Counted from the first letter of the stretch, positions 40,924-54,582 are shown. The stretch is 64,000 nt of DNA from Allium sativum (GCA_030737875.1 CM060922.1:760379603-760443602); one strand, 5' to 3'. Numbers and translations are program-made. The notes: generated from the sequence alone by a model not told the origin.

Positions 40924-43224
40924 CGAAGCCCCAACTTGATCAAGAAGGGTAGGTCTGAGTTCCAGAGATGCTAAAGAACTGGTCATCGACTCGATCGCCA
41001 AAGAGAAATCAAAGGTTGCCACATACTCTAAATTCTTCATCTCAATGAATAGAGGACTTAGGGTCAACCTTCTTCTACTCAATGCATCTGCTACCACATT
41101 CCCCTTGCCAGGGGTATACGCTATCTCGAAATCGTAGGACGCCAAGAATTCCATCCATCTTTGTTGCCTTAGATTCAGATCCTTCTGGGAAAAGAGATAC
41201 TTCAATGACTTGTGATCGGTATAAAGCTCAAATCTTTCTCCCAGAAGATAATGGCGCCAAGCCTTGAGTGCATATACTATTGCTACCAACTCTAAGTCAT
41301 GAGTGGGATAATTCTTCTCATGCACCTTGAGTTGTCTACCGCCAAAGCATATCACTCTTCCTTCTTGCATCAGAACAGCTCCTAACCCCGTGCCACATGC
41401 ATCGGTATATACTGTAAATAACTTCCCTCCATCGGGCAAAGCTAGAACAGGTGCTGATGTGAGAGCTCTTTTGAGCTTCTGAAAAGCAAGCTCGCATTCT
41501 ATGCTCCAAGAAAAAACTAAATTCTTCTTCGTCAATTTAGTGAGAGGAGCGGAAATCTTCGCGAAGTCCTTGATGAACTTCCGGTAAAAACCCGCAAGAC
41601 CTAGAAAACTTCTCACTTCGGTTGCATTCCTTGGAGTCTTCCAATCCTGAACTGCAACTACCTTAGCGGGATCCACCGCTAAGCCTTGCTTAGATACTAT
41701 ATGCCCAAGGAATCTAACTTCCCTTCTCCAAAAGTGACACTTGGAGAACTTGGCCTTCAACTGATGCGCTCTAAGAGTATCCATCGCCTCCACGAGATGC
41801 CTTGCGTGCTCTTCCTCATCCTTAGAGAAGATCAGAATATCATCTACGAAGACCACGACAAACTTGTTCAAGAACTCCCGAAACACCCTACTCATCAAGT
41901 CCACGAAATATGCGGGTGCATTAGTCAAGCCGAACGGCATGACAAGCCATTCGAAGAATCCATCTGGAGTCCTAAACGCAGTTTTATCAATGCTATCCTC
42001 AGCCACTCTAAGCTGATGGAATCCGGTGGCTAGATCGAGCTGAGAGAAAACAGAAGCACCTACAAGCTGGTCAAAGAGATCATCAATCCTCGGTAACGGG
42101 TGTCTGTTCTTCTTAGTCAGCTTATTCAACTCTCGATAGTCAACACAAAGTCGGAGAGAACCATCTGCCTTGGTAGCAAATACCACAGGCGCTCCCCATT
42201 CAGATATACTTCGTCTAATGAAGTTCTTCTCAAGAAATTCCTTCACTTGCTTACTTAGCTCCCGCCTTTCACGCGGAGCCATGTGCCGCACGGGCAAAGA
42301 AACCGGCTTTGCATTATCCACCAGATAAATGCGGAAATCAATCTCTCGCTTAGGGGGCAACCCCCTAACTTCATCGAACACATCCGGATAATCTCGAACC
42401 ACTCTCACAGACTGAAGAGTCTCCATTGACGAGTCGAGTGATTCAAGATAGCACAACATGACGGGACCTCTCGGATCACAAGAAATCTCTAGGGTGTTTC
42501 CGAGGCGAGTCACGAGCCTCACAACCCTATGCTCACAATCAAGAATGGCTCCATATCTGGACAGCCAATCCATGCCCAATATCAATCCGTATCCCCTGAA
42601 ACCAAGAACATAAGCACTACACAAGAACTCTACACTCAGTATAGAGATCCTCAAATCCCCACATATCATAGACAAATGGGCGGAACCCCCAATAGGATTT
42701 GAGACACAGACGGGATCATCTACCAAGCTAGTACTAAGGTGCAAACTATCAACAAGATCAGATGAGATAAAGCTATGCGATGCACCAGAATCAAACAAGG
42801 TACGAACTGGAAAATCAGAAATATATACAAGGCTCTCACCAGAAATACTACCTCGATCGGGAACTGGAGCGGTATTGAGAGCATGAACTTGCCCTCCTGA
42901 AGGTCCAGCACGCTGAGTCTGACCCTGGCCTTGCCCTTGCTTCTTCGGGCAATCCTTACTGAAATGTCCAGTCTCACCGCAGAAAAAGCATTCACCATTC
43001 TTCCTTTTTCTCTTCTTACAATCCTTGATAAGATGCCCAACTGAACCGCAGTAATGGCACTTCCCCTTGGTGTTCTTGCCCTTGTTGTTGTTCCCCTTGT
43101 TGCCTTGACTCTTGTTCTTATTCTGATTGCCTTGACTGCTTTGACCACTTGGATTACCCTGATTTCCTTTTCCCTGGGAATCAGTCTTCTTGGCTTGAGT
43201 ATCATTTTTCTTGACATCTCCCTA
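40921..43224 (-). pseudogene. pol: Tekay Gag tail, protease, RT and RNase H (middle segment between two UAGs)
   Basis: The middle of the Gag-Pol frame, bounded by UAG at 43224-43222 and UAG at 40923-40921. In order: a Lys/Asn/Gln-rich linker, two CCHC knuckles ([14 protein letters not shown], about 43017-43058; [14 protein letters not shown], about 42951-42992), retropepsin with [11 protein letters not shown] (about 42766-42798) and [13 protein letters not shown] with FVDDILIF (about 41840), and RNase H with [13 protein letters not shown] and [10 protein letters not shown]. The frame is identical to that of gag and integrase. Neither UAG has a CARYYA context: they are followed by GGAGAT and AGAGAA. 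Both look like simple nonsense mutations. Active-site residues are intact. Confidence 0.88.
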
Positions 43225-43947
43225 AAGTAACGCCATATCAACCAAGCTCTCAAACGTGGCCCCATGGGGAATATGTGACATAGCCAATCCCTGCAACGGC
43301 TCATTTAATCCTCTAGCAAAATGAAGAGCCTTCTTCTGAGGAGTATTCACCATATCCAAGCCAAAACGAGCTAACTGATTGAACTTGTTCACATATTCTT
43401 TGACAGACATGTCTCCTTGTTTCAAAGTTATGAACCTCTCCATTTGCAGATTCTCCTCAGTAGAAGATAGAAACTTAAGCATGAACCTTGCCCTGAAATC
43501 GGCCCAAGTCTCAACAGGCCTAGTACCATTGGTGACTTCCCACCAATAAGCGGCTTCATCCTTCATAAGCCAAACCGCCAACAAGACCTTCCTCTGATCG
43601 TCTAACCCAAAGATAGCAAATAAATCCTCGGTCTCTTTCAACCAATTTCTGGCCTCTACAAAAGTCTCAGTGCCTTGAAAGTTCTTGCCACCCATTGCTT
43701 TGAAATCCTTGCAAGTCTTTGCGAAGTCAGCCTGAGGATGCTGAGGGGGAGGAGGAAGAGGAACCTCAGCGACAGGAGGAGGAACATTAGCAACAGGAGG
43801 AGGAACATTAGCGACAGGAGGAGAAGGAACATTAACTACTGGAGGAGGAACGTCCGCGGGGCCGGCTCCGGTCGCCCTAGCCTCCAAAAGTCTCCTATAC
43901 CAAACAGGTACGTGTACTCCCTCCGGAATAGCAAAGTTGTCGGCCAT
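43222..43947 (-). CDS. gag: Tekay Gag, N-terminal and capsid part
   Basis: The start is the ATG at 43947 (MADNFAIPEGV...). Residues about 30-75 are a Pro/Val-rich repeat (NVPPPVA units). The retrotransposon Gag core follows from about residue 85 (FKAMGGKNFQG, WLKETEDLFAIFG, AAYWWEVTNG, FRARFMLKFL, KQGDMSVKEYVNKFNQLARFG). The frame stops at UAG (43224-43222) inside FESLVDMALL, before the zinc knuckles, so the product would lack nucleic-acid binding. The relative at 7945 shows that the protein normally continues across this point. Confidence 0.9.
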   Translation of the reverse strand: MADNFAIPEGVHVPVWYRRLLEARATGAGPADVPPPVVNVPSPPVANVPPPVANVPPPVAEVPLPPPPQHPQADFAKTCKDFKAMGGKNFQGTETFVEARNWLKETEDLFAIFGLDDQRKVLLAVWLMKDEAAYWWEVTNGTRPVETWADFRARFMLKFLSSTEENLQMERFITLKQGDMSVKEYVNKFNQLARFGLDMVNTPQKKALHFARGLNEPLQGLAMSHIPHGATFESLVDMALL

Positions 43948-44129
43948 ACTGAAAAAGAAAAAGACAGATTCAGAATGGAGAAAAACGAAGGGATTTTGCT
44001 AATGGCTTTTTGGGGAATAGCCTTTAAAATAAACTAGACTTTTCTTTGGAAAATACTTCATACTTGGTTTTGAAAATAGTTTTTCAAAAGTTTTCTAAAA
44101 ACCTTTTTGTTCCTTCTCGTAAACCATAT
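43948..44129 (-). other. leader between PBS and gag (Tekay)
   Basis: About 180 bases of untranslated leader, A/T-rich with runs of A and T. No other signal was seen. Confidence 0.6.
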
Positions 44130-44141
44130 GCTCTGATACCA
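44130..44141 (-). other. primer-binding site of the Tekay element (tRNA-iMet)
   Basis: The minus strand reads TGGTATCAGAGC, a perfect core match, two bases from the 5' LTR at 44144. Confidence 0.9.
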
Positions 44142-44143
44142 AA

Positions 44144-47056
44144 TGTAGCACCCCACCTCCATCAGTACCACTCTTGCAAGGGCACTGACTTTGGAGGGGC
44201 GTTTGAATCAGGTAAACATGCATAATGATATATCAAGGCAGAACAAGAACATATGTGTATATGTAAACAGAGTAAATAACATAGATAAAACAGCGGAAGA
44301 TTTAAGCCATTTCAAAACAAGTCTGGTACAACATAATATCAAATTTTCCAAATAAACAAGTCTAGATAAAACAACATCATCTGAAAACAGAAATACATAA
44401 GTGCTATCCCCAAAATACGTGAGAACCATAGCTAGCTTCATGTAGAAAGCGTACATGAGCTGAAATCCCACAAGCAAGCAATCCAAAATCCAAGCTAGGC
44501 TCCAGTATTCCCTCCCTGAGAACCTGGGGGGGAAACGGAAGAAAAGAGGCGAAAGAAAACAGGTCAGTCAAAAAGACTGAGTAAGCCCTACTACAATCAA
44601 TGTAAACTGATAAAGTTAACTGGTATGAGTAGCAGGGATGAACATAAGGATAACAACATACTAGCATGATGATTAACTAACAAGGTAGATAAAGGTGTCA
44701 TCGCATAATCAGGATTAAGGTTTTGCACCACAGGTGTACTAGCAAACTATCATGACTTGAATAAACAAGTATTGATCCCATAGCCCAAGCTTTGGCCCAA
44801 TAACATGAAGTGACCCTCATAAGAGGTCCAATAACATGAAGTGACCCTAATACAAGGTTCAATAACATGAAGTGACCCTAACACGAGGTCCAACCCAAAC
44901 GGTCTAGTCGATCGGCTCCATAAGCCTAACTCGTCACGTGTTGGTGTCAATACGGCCCAAACATGATTGTAGTCGAACTGTGCCGGGTCCACCCTTCGGG
45001 TGTATCAAGCCCTAGGGTGTCAACCCCTGGACACCATAAACATGAGTGCACAGTCCCGATCTACTGGTACCCGTGCATGTTTTCTCCGGCTACGGACTAT
45101 GTGCACGACCAGAGTCCGCCCGGAACTACACCGGCGTACCACCCTGCCGTCGTTTATTGGTCGCTTACCTCCAGCCCAGTAATCGTGCCCCCACCCTAGC
45201 CTAGTCCCTAGGGTCATGATGATACAAACTAGGGATTACTGTTGGAGTGGACCCCCCCCCCCATTGCTAGGATTTCTCTAGTGGGTTAAGTACGGTTTAA
45301 CCCCTTCACTAATCATGGATTAACTTGGTTAAGTGTAACGATGAGTTCACGACTTAACCCCGATTAATCTACCAAGCCCAAATTGGTTAAGTATTAAATG
45401 GACCATGACTTAACCCTAATCATGAGGCATTAATTAATTAATGCGCCTTAACCTCTCACATTAGACTTTGTTGTGGTTACTAGTTAAGCCGGGCGGGTCC
45501 GGGTAGCTTTACACCACAACTTGGTCTAACCTCGGGTCCAAGGTACAACATGACCAACTTCTCACATTGGGTCCTATTGTTTGTAGCAACTAGTTAGGCC
45601 GGTCGGTTCCGGGTAGGTTTACGCTACAAACTCAACCCAACCTCGAGTTGGCCACACTTATCTTTTCTAAGTGTCATGTCCATCGTGTTTCCAAAACACA
45701 TTACAAGTTTTCAAGCAATTGGGTAGACCTAACTTAATAGGTAAATTCCCAATGGGTAGACCTAACTTAATAGGTAAATTCCCAAGCTTATGTTTTTATG
45801 TCCTTTAAGTTTACCCAAACGCAATCCCATCGCTTACATATCGCAATAGCGCATAAAGGATAGAAAGAGGGAACTTGGCATAATCATGACATAAAAGTGT
45901 TGAAGCCACAAGTTCAACATGGTGGCATGTGAAATATACATATGTTCATATACTTGCATTAGGCCTCAAAAAGCATGCATAACTTGCATATCATATGACA
46001 ACTTGCATATCAAACTTGCATAGCATAACTTGCATATCATATGACAACTTGCATATCAAACTTGCATAGCATAACTTGCATATCATATGACAACTTGCAT
46101 ATCAAACTTGCATTTCATATGACAACTTACATATCAAACTTGCATAGCATAACTTGCATATCATATGACAACTTGCATAACACATCATAGTAAACTTGCA
46201 TATAAACCCGCATATCATACATTTAACTTTAAAGTTTAAGTATGAAAATAGAATAGGGCTTACAATGCTTATGCGGACTCAAATGAGTATAGCAAATGTA
46301 AGAAGACCCTTATGCAACCAATTAAACCCCAAAAATGCAAGCAAAATTGATCAAAACTCTTTCTTTATGGTGCCAATATAGAGACTTGACTTGAATGCAA
46401 GCTAATGATGATTATACAAGTCTAAAAACACTTGTATGCATGGAAAATCTCATAAAAATTTGTTTAGGAATTTTATGAAGAGAGTGGAGGCCATGAGAGG
46501 ATTGATTTTGCCATAGTTTAGTTGCTAGGATGAATAATGATGATTTAGGGTAGGTTAGGGTCTTATTTATAGATTAGGCAAGTGTTTTAGGCCATAGGAT
46601 TAAACCCTAGTTCCAATCTCAGCCCTCAAAACCGAATCTGGCCCCCAAGCTCAACACAAACCCAAAATGGTGCACCAGGCTGAACAGCCCGTCTGAGCCA
46701 AGTCGACAGCCCAGTCGACAGGGCTGTCGACTTGGTCTAACCAAGTCGACTCCCAAGTCGACAGGGCTGTCGACTTGGGTACTCTGGCGGGAATTCTCCC
46801 GCCTGGCCCAATATGGCCCAATTTCCCAAATTCAAGTTTGAATTTGAAATCTATTTTTACTTTGGAATTTTCTGAAAACTTCGTTGGGCCTTAATCGGGT
46901 CATACGGACTCCGATTTTCGAAAACTCGGACTCTATTTCGCGTATTTTTCCGAGACGAACGCAATGGCATAGCCCGTTTCCCTTGATTCAGATTTTAGAA
47001 TTAAATTCTGCCTCGATTTATGTTATAACAGGTTATGGAAAATACGGGTTGTTACA
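44144..47056 (-). repeat. right (5') LTR of the Tekay element (2913 bp)
   Basis: Partner of 36014-38934 with the same ends and internal repeats. Differences seen include a 5-base indel near 45816, G-run length changes and about a dozen substitutions, mostly C/T or G/A. Confidence 0.95.
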
Positions 47057-47061
47057 TTTAT
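47057..47061. other. target-site duplication of the Tekay element, right copy (TTTAT)
   Basis: Matches 36009-36013. Confidence 0.9.
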
Positions 47062-47664
47062 CGCTTCATTCCAATAAATAAAAATCATATTTTAATTTCT
47101 ACTTCATATATTTATAATGCTCCTTTCTATATAAAAATTATATTTTTATATTTCTACTTTTTATATAAAGATCGAATTTTTATTTCGACGCTACAAAAAT
47201 CACATTTTTATTTCAACATATATATAATAAAAATCAGATTTTTATTTCGCTACATATATAAAAATCAAAATTTTATTATCTCTAAAATATAAAAATCATA
47301 TTTTTTATTTTTCTAAAAAAATATATTCTCATACATATGATAAAATCAAATTTTTATACAACTAAAAATACATTCTTTTGTGTGATAAAAATCATATTTT
47401 TACTTCTCTCTACATATAAAAATTATATTTTTACTTCATCAAATTCGTATTTTTACGATGCTAATGTATATGTAAAAATCATATTTTTACATAACTAAAA
47501 ACTATATTTTTACTCGCCTAAAAATCATATTTTTATGTGCTACTATATAAATAAAAATCAAATCTTTATGCCGCTATCATACATATAAAAATCCCCTCTT
47601 TATCTTGTTATCCATACAACAAAAATCTCATCTTTATTCGTTGTTCACATAGATAAAAATCCTA
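47057..47664 (-). repeat. LARD-A right LTR, third part: AT palindrome array
   Basis: A dense series of AAAAATCATATTTTT-type inverted repeats, separated by short variable words such as TTCTAC and GCTAC. It continues the array broken by the Tekay insertion. It ends where LARD-C's LTR begins at 47665. Confidence 0.7.
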
Positions 47665-50600
47665 TGAAGCGACCTGAACTTCCCCGGTAAGGAAAGAACG
47701 GATTGAATTGAGAACACGACGAATCAGAACGCAAATAGAAAAACATTTCATTGTTAATTACAACAATTCATCAGAATACAAGAATATACAGAGTATGAAT
47801 GAATAAAATACATTCGATAAATATCAGAGATTACAATAAATTAAATAGCCGCGGAAAATAATACAAAATACAACTGAAGGAGATATACGGATACAGAGCT
47901 TTCCGCATATCATTCCAGCTGTAAATCAGGATCCTGTGAATATAAATCTGCAAAACCAAAACTACTAGTTGCCCGTGTCAAAATAAGGGCACCCAGAGTT
48001 TAGGTTAAAACAATAAACTCCAGGTCAGTCATGGGACTGGTGTGAGAACTAAAACAGTTATTAATCTTTATTTTAAAGTTCGGTAAATCAAGGGACCACG
48101 CCGTGTAACACGGAACGGGTTTCCTCCTAAGAATACCAGTGCATAAAACAACAGTGCAATGCTAAGTAAAGAAAAATGAAGTTGTTATGAGACCCAGGTC
48201 CCATCACACAATGCAAAGCAAGCCAGAGGATAGGGTTTTACCTTATAACAGCCAAAGAATGCTTGATACACGAAATTTTTTCTTTTGATTCTTAATCAGA
48301 CTCCAACCGTAAATTAGTAAGAGAACGATTCCCTAAGTATTAACCCCGAAGGCCGAAACCAACATTAGACCAATACCCAGGAAACCACCCATCTTAACTC
48401 GTTTCCAGTTAGTTTCTAATTTGGTATACAATCATAAATATCAATTATAGACGACATGCGTACCATATATCATATCGCCATACTAGGCTCTACAATCAAA
48501 ACCGCAAATGTCACGTATTTGGAAGTTGGATTTCTATCTATGAACCGAGGCAAAAGATAGTCCTCACCGAATTCGAGACAATCTAGCCCATGTCTCAGGA
48601 CCCAGACACAGGTGAGCCCTTGGATCGTCAGGGCCGGTCCACCGATGTGGATTAAAATGCCTGAACACTGCGTTTCCCCGCCCTTTGGGGCGTAAATGAG
48701 CCAACAAATGACTCCATCGGCTTCACATAGTCACCGATATATCCGAGGCGCCTCGCAACAGCAACAACCACATAAGTGAAACTCGTCAGGGCGTGTAAAA
48801 CCACTGACGCCACTTCTAACTAGAAGGAAACGCATGCCCTCCCTGAGGTCCTCTCCCGTTTCTGGTCCACTACTGGGGTGTGAGGCTCGCGAATCAACGC
48901 TACACAAAGCTATGCCACACAGGTCGTGCTTTGATCATCAACCACAAGACTTTGCTTTTCAACAGAAGCCTTGATCAATTGCCACTTAGGCATGCCACAC
49001 AGGAAATTCACTCCATGCGATTGATATCCATCAAAATATAACCCCTGAGCTCGTACGTCTCAGAGAAGGGCGTTAAACAAGAGAATAAATTCTCCGCCGC
49101 CAAACAAATATATATTTAATAGAAATCAATCACACAGACTAAAATCCAATGTCAGACACACAGTCCGTTTACAAGTTCGTTCTGGGTCTGAACGAAACCG
49201 GAGGCACCTTTTACCTCGCATATCCATCGATCTCCAAGTACGTCTGGACGACCACTAACTGATTCCCACCTCTTGGGTGTACGGCCCAATCAAGATCATC
49301 AGTAATCACCCAAACGACGTGAAGACCTCCGGTCTTCAACCACCGTCTTCATCTTCGACTCATCGTCAAATCAGTTATTCAGAATGGGATAAACCCGGTC
49401 TTTCTGAATAACTCGCGTATATAATAAACAAGTGTTACACAAACACAACATACACCTCATTCCAATTCATCAGTCACTAACCGTAAATTAGTAAGGGAAC
49501 AATTCCCCAAATATTAACCCCGAAGGCCGAAACCAACATCAGATCAATACCAAGGAAACCATTCATCTTAACTAATCTTCAGTTAGTTTCTAAATTTCAC
49601 ATTCTTAGGGATAGGTTCCCATTAATTTTATCAAAGATAAATTCCTTAAATTTATTCTTTAATCTTCTTTTGAATATCAATTCAACTAGTCGGGATTAGC
49701 GAACCACACCGAAGTAATCATTTATTTTATTTCCCAATCCCAACCTATTCATCCCATGAAGTAAAACTGGTCATACTTCATATCTAACACCACGGTGTTA
49801 TCGGTAAATTCAATTACCCTTTCACGTTCAAATCTAATTAAAGATTTAACTATCGCCTGGAGCAAAACTGGTGATACTCCATTCTCGATCTTTTCAATCT
49901 AATTAAAGATTCATTAAAACTCCACTTGGTTTTAATCTTCCTGTCTTTAACTGGGTTAAAGAACCAATGTCATTTAAAACATGATTCGCGATAAACCCAA
50001 AATCACATTCCATTCTATCAGCCTTTAACCGTAAAATAGCAAGTGAGAAATTCCCTAAGTATTAACCCCAAAGGCCGAAACCAACATCAGATCAATACCC
50101 AAGAAACCATTCAACTTAACTAATCTCCAGTTAGTTTCTGATTTTCTTAACTCAGTTGGGTCTAAGAACAGTATTATTGAAGATACCGTTCACGACAACC
50201 CAAATCACATTTGATATTAAATACAAGGCTCTGAATAGAAAATATATCGGCTTATATTCAATATCAAATTCTACGACCAACAAATATCGTATTGGAAATA
50301 ACGATATAATTATATCTTTCAAATTTCCATAACAATATCTGTATAATCATGAAATCCAACATCGAAATATTCCAAAGATAATTTCGATTCCAATCCATTC
50401 CAAGTCAATTATTGGAAATTCTGTTTAGTTACAAAACCATTTCAAATCCACTTTATTTATTTTAAAAATAAATAGAATTATAATTCTAGTTCAAAACTAG
50501 TTCATTTCAATAAAAATCTATTATTATCTTTTCAAATATGGATTTTTTCATCTCAATTCTTCACAAATCATTTCTTATGATTTTACACAAATTATTACTA

Positions 50601-50872
50601 TTTTTAATAATTTTATCAAGGCCGTACAGTCGATTTCCATCAACGGTCATCGAACTGCACTTACATCGACCTTTTCCAAATTTGATTTGGACATAATTCC
50701 AAATCCAACCGTTAGATTTCAAATCTCTAATATTCATTAGAAAGCCCTTTTCGATACGAACCAACAGTTCCGGTTTTAGGAGAATCCGACGGTCGGATCT
50801 CCCGTAATATCCATTCGAAGTCAATGGTCGAAATTCGCAAACTGCCGCGGCGCGGCGCGTTCTATTCAGGCC

Positions 50873-50875
<3 letters not shown>

Positions 50876-50928
<53 letters not shown>

Positions 50929-50934
50929 ATTTCG
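50876..50934. repeat. (TA)n microsatellite in the LARD-C LTR
   Basis: About 25 alternating TA dinucleotides with one break. In the other copies the same spot holds short TATATAATATAT palindromes (14150, 34780, 54435, 61712), so this site expands and contracts. Confidence 0.85.
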
Positions 50935-51184
50935 TCGATTTCCTTTTTAAAACGTATTTCATAAATTGTTTTAAATTCGTTTTCAAAACGATTTCAACTT
51001 CATATTCAATTTCAAATCAAAATTGAATATTAGACATCATCGATATACAAATGATAATATTTTCAAAACATTGTATTTTGAAATCAATCCCTTTTCTGTA
51101 TTCATTATAAAAATGAATGAAATCGATATAAATATCGTTCACGTCAAAATGGCGTCAATCTAATCAACACGGCTTTTATTCAAC

Positions 51185-51435
51185 ACATGAATATTTATTC
51201 TCTATTCAACACATGAATTTATTTTCTATTCAACACATGAATATGTATTTTCAATTCAACACATGAATTTATTTTCTATTCAACACATGAATATATATTT
51301 TCAATTCAACAAATGAATTTTCTTTACAATTCAACAAATGAATTTTCGTTACAATTCAACAAATGAATTTTCTTTACAATTCAACAAATGAATTTTCTTT
51401 ACAATTCAACAAATGAATTTTCTTTACAATTCAAC
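51185..51435. repeat. minisatellite of LARD-C (TTCAACAAATGAATTT units)
   Basis: Two sub-families of about 25-30 bp follow each other: TTCAACACATGAATxT with TATTTTC spacers, then ATTCAACAAATGAATTTTC with TTTACA spacers. It occupies the same LTR position as the 27-bp array of LARD-B. Confidence 0.8.
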
Positions 51436-54400
51436 AAATTGGAATGAGGCCCTGAAACGACCTGAAATCCCCCTTACGGGAAATCCTGGATTGAGTTGAG
51501 AACATGCCACATCAGAACGTAGACAGAAGAACATTTCATTGTTAATTACAACAATTCCATCAGAATACAAGAATATATAGAGTATGAATAAATATTACAC
51601 ATTCGATAAATATCAGAGATTACAATAAATTACATAGCAGCGGAAAAATAATACAAAATACAACTGAAGAAGACACACGGATACAAAGCTTTCCGGATAT
51701 CGTTCCAGCTGTAAACCAGGTTCCTGTGAATATAAATCTACAAAACCCAAAACTACTAGCTGCGCGTGTCGAAAATAAGGACACCCAGAGTTTAGGTTAA
51801 AACAATAAACTCCAGGTCAGTCATGGGACTGGTGTGAGAACTAAAACAGATATTTAAAACTTTACTTTAAATCAGATATATCAAGGGACCACGCCGTATA
51901 ACACGGAACGAGTTTCCTCCCAAGAATACCAGTGCATATAACAAAACAGCGCAATGCTTTTGGGAAAAATGAAGCTATTATAAGACCCAGGTCCTATCAC
52001 ACAATGCAACGCAAGCCGGGGATAGGGTTTTCCCTTATAATAGCCAAACATGCTTAGTACATTTAAAACAAATCATTTGATACTATTATAAGTGCATAGT
52101 GCATAAAAGAACTTCAAATCATAAGTATCAATCATAGACGGCATGTGTACCATATATCATGTCGCCATACTAGTTCTATAATTAAAACCGCAAAGTCGCA
52201 TATTTGGAAATTGGATTTCCATCTATGAACCGAGGCAAAAGATAGTCCTCACCGATTCGAGACTCTCTAGCCCGAGCCTCAGGATCAGAGCTCGAGTGAC
52301 CCTTGGATCGTCAGGGCCGGTCCACCGATGTGGATTAAAATGCCTGAAAATTGTGTTTCCCCACCCTTTGGGGTGTAAATGAGCCAACGAATGACTCCAT
52401 CGGACCCGGATCGTCCGATCTAACCGAGGCACCTCGCAACAGCAACAACCACATAAGTCAAACTCGTCAGGGCGTGTAAAACCACTGACGCCACTTCTAA
52501 CTAGAAGGAAACGCATGCCCTCCCTGAGGTCCTCTCCCGTTTTTGGTTCACAACCGAGGTGTGAGGCTCACGAATTTACGTTACACAAAGCTATGCCACA
52601 CAAGCCGTGCTTTGATCATCAACCACAAGACTTTGCTTTTCAACAGAAGCCTTGATCAATTGCCACTTAGGCATGCCACACAGGCAATTCACTCCATGCG
52701 ATGGATATCCATCAATATATAACCCCTGAGCTCGTACGTCTCAGAGAAGGGCGTTAAGCAAGAGAATAAATTCTCCGCCGCCAAACAGATATATATTTAA
52801 TAGAAATCAATCACACAGACTGAAATCCAATGTCAGACACACAGTCCATTTACAAGTTCGTTCTAGGTCTGAACGAAACCGGAGGCACCTAGTACCCCGC
52901 ATATCCATCGATCTCCAAATACATCTGGACGATCACTAACTGATTCCCTCCTCTTGGGTGTACGTCCCAATCAAGATCATCAGTAATCACCCAAACGACG
53001 TGAAGACCTCCGGTCTTCAACCACCGTCTTCATCTTCGACACCACATCGAATTAGTTATTCAGAATGGGATAAACCCGGTCTTTCTGAATAACTCGCGTA
53101 TATAATAAACAAGTGTTGCACAAACACAACATACGCCTCATTCCAATTTAGAATATTCTTTTATTTAAATATCCTTATACTTTGGGAAAGCTTCCCATTA
53201 ATTTTATCAAAGATAAATTCTTTAAATTTATTCTTTAATCTATCCAAACTAGTCGGGATTAGTGAACCACACCGAAGTAACCATTTGTTTTATTTCCCAA
53301 TCCCAACCTATTCATCCCATGAAGTAAAACTGGTCATACTTCATATCTAACACCACGGTGTTATCGGTAAATTCAATTACCATTTCACGTTCAAATCTAA
53401 TTAAAGATTTAACTATCGCCTGGAGTAAAGCTGGTGATACTCCATTCTCGATCTTTTCAATCTAATTAAAGATTCATTAAAACTCCACTTAGTTTTAATC
53501 TTTAACTGGGTTAAAGAATCAGTGGCATTTAAAACACGGTTCACGATAAACCCAAAATCACATTCCATTAATTATCGGGTTAAAGAACAAGTGTTATTTA
53601 AAAACACTGTTCACGATAAACCCAAAAATCAATACCAATTCAATTCCAATTAAAAATTATTTAATTGGTACACTTCATTAAATCTAAATAAAAAGATTTA
53701 ATCTTTTCCTCAACTGGGCTTAAGAACAGTGTTAATGAAGACACCATTCACGACAAACCCAAATCACATTTGATATTAAATACAAGGCTCCAAATAGAAA
53801 ATATATCGGCTTATATTCAATATCAAATTCCACAACCAACAAATATCGTATTGGAAATAATGATATAAATATATCTTTCAAATTTTCCTAACAATATCTG
53901 GAAAATCACGAAATCCAACATCGAAATATTCCAAAGATAATTTCGATTCAAATCCATTTCCACTTTATATATTGGAAATTCTGGTTATTTTCAAAACCAT
54001 TTCAAATTCAATTTATTTATTTAAAAATAAATAGAATTATAATTCTAGTTCAAAACTAGTTCATTTCGATAAAAATCTATTTTTATCTTTTCAAATATGG
54101 AGTTTTTCATCCCAATTCTTCACAAATCATTTCTTATGATTTTACACAAATTATTTCTATTTTTAATAATTTTATCAAGGTCCGTACAGTCGATTTCCAT
54201 CAACGGCCATCGAACTGCACTTACAGCGACCTTTTCCAAATTTGATTTGGACACAATTCCAAATCCAACCGTTAGATTTCAAATCTCTAATATTCATTAG
54301 AAAACTCTTTTCGATACGAACCCAACGGTTCCGGTTTTACGAGAATCCGACGGTCGGATCTCCCGTAATATCCATTCGAAGTCAATGGTCGAAATTCGCG

Positions 54401-54582
54401 AACTGCCGCGGCGCGGCGCGTTCTATTCAGGCCATTATATATTATATATATAATATATATAGGCCATTATATATTATATATATAATATATATAATATATA
54501 CTTCGTCGATTTCCTTTTAAAACAAATTTCAAATTGATTTCAATTCAAATCGATTGTTAATTCAATTTCAGTTCGTTTTCAA

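Larger units (their letters stand above)
36014..47056 (-). mobile_element. Tekay-type Ty3/gypsy chromovirus, near-intact, 11,043 bp
   Basis: Complete element on the minus strand: 5' LTR (44144-47056), tRNA-iMet PBS (44130-44141), a single Gag-Pol frame (43947-39475) interrupted by two UAG codons, PPT zone (38935-38975) and 3' LTR (36014-38934). It has a C-terminal chromodomain and LTRs of about 2.9 kb, both usual for the Tekay/Del lineage. The LTRs differ at roughly a dozen substitutions plus a few small indels by eye, so the insertion is recent, perhaps slightly older than the Tat element. It lies in the AT-rich array of LARD-A's LTR. Confidence 0.93.
11018..47664 (-). mobile_element. LARD-A: large non-autonomous LTR element, split by nested insertions (right end beyond the window)
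   Basis: Minus-strand element. Its left (3') LTR is 11018-16564, its internal region 16565-17606, and its right (5') LTR starts at 17607. The right LTR is interrupted by the Tat element (19228-33264), the Tekay element (36014-47056) and LARD-C (from 47665), and the rest lies beyond the window. The internal region has a PBS next to the right LTR and a PPT next to the left LTR but no recognisable protein. This is the LARD (large retrotransposon derivative) plan. The two LTRs differ at about 6% over the first 280 bp by eye, mostly transitions, so it is older than its guests. Confidence 0.75.
47665..51452 (-). repeat. LARD-C: partial LTR of a third copy, inserted in LARD-A
   Basis: On the plus strand it starts TGAAGCGACCTG and aligns with the LARD LTRs from their start to the GGAATGAGGCC point, where LARD-B is inserted. 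It carries stem-loops at 49953-49998 and 50158-50201, a long (TA)n run (about 50876-50934) and its own minisatellite (51185-51435). The rest of the element lies beyond the window. Confidence 0.7.

Noticed and set aside
42720..43304. 194-codon Arg/Ile-rich minus-strand frame
   Set aside because: A shadow of the Gag zinc-knuckle and protease region. The correct frame shows the CCHC motifs.
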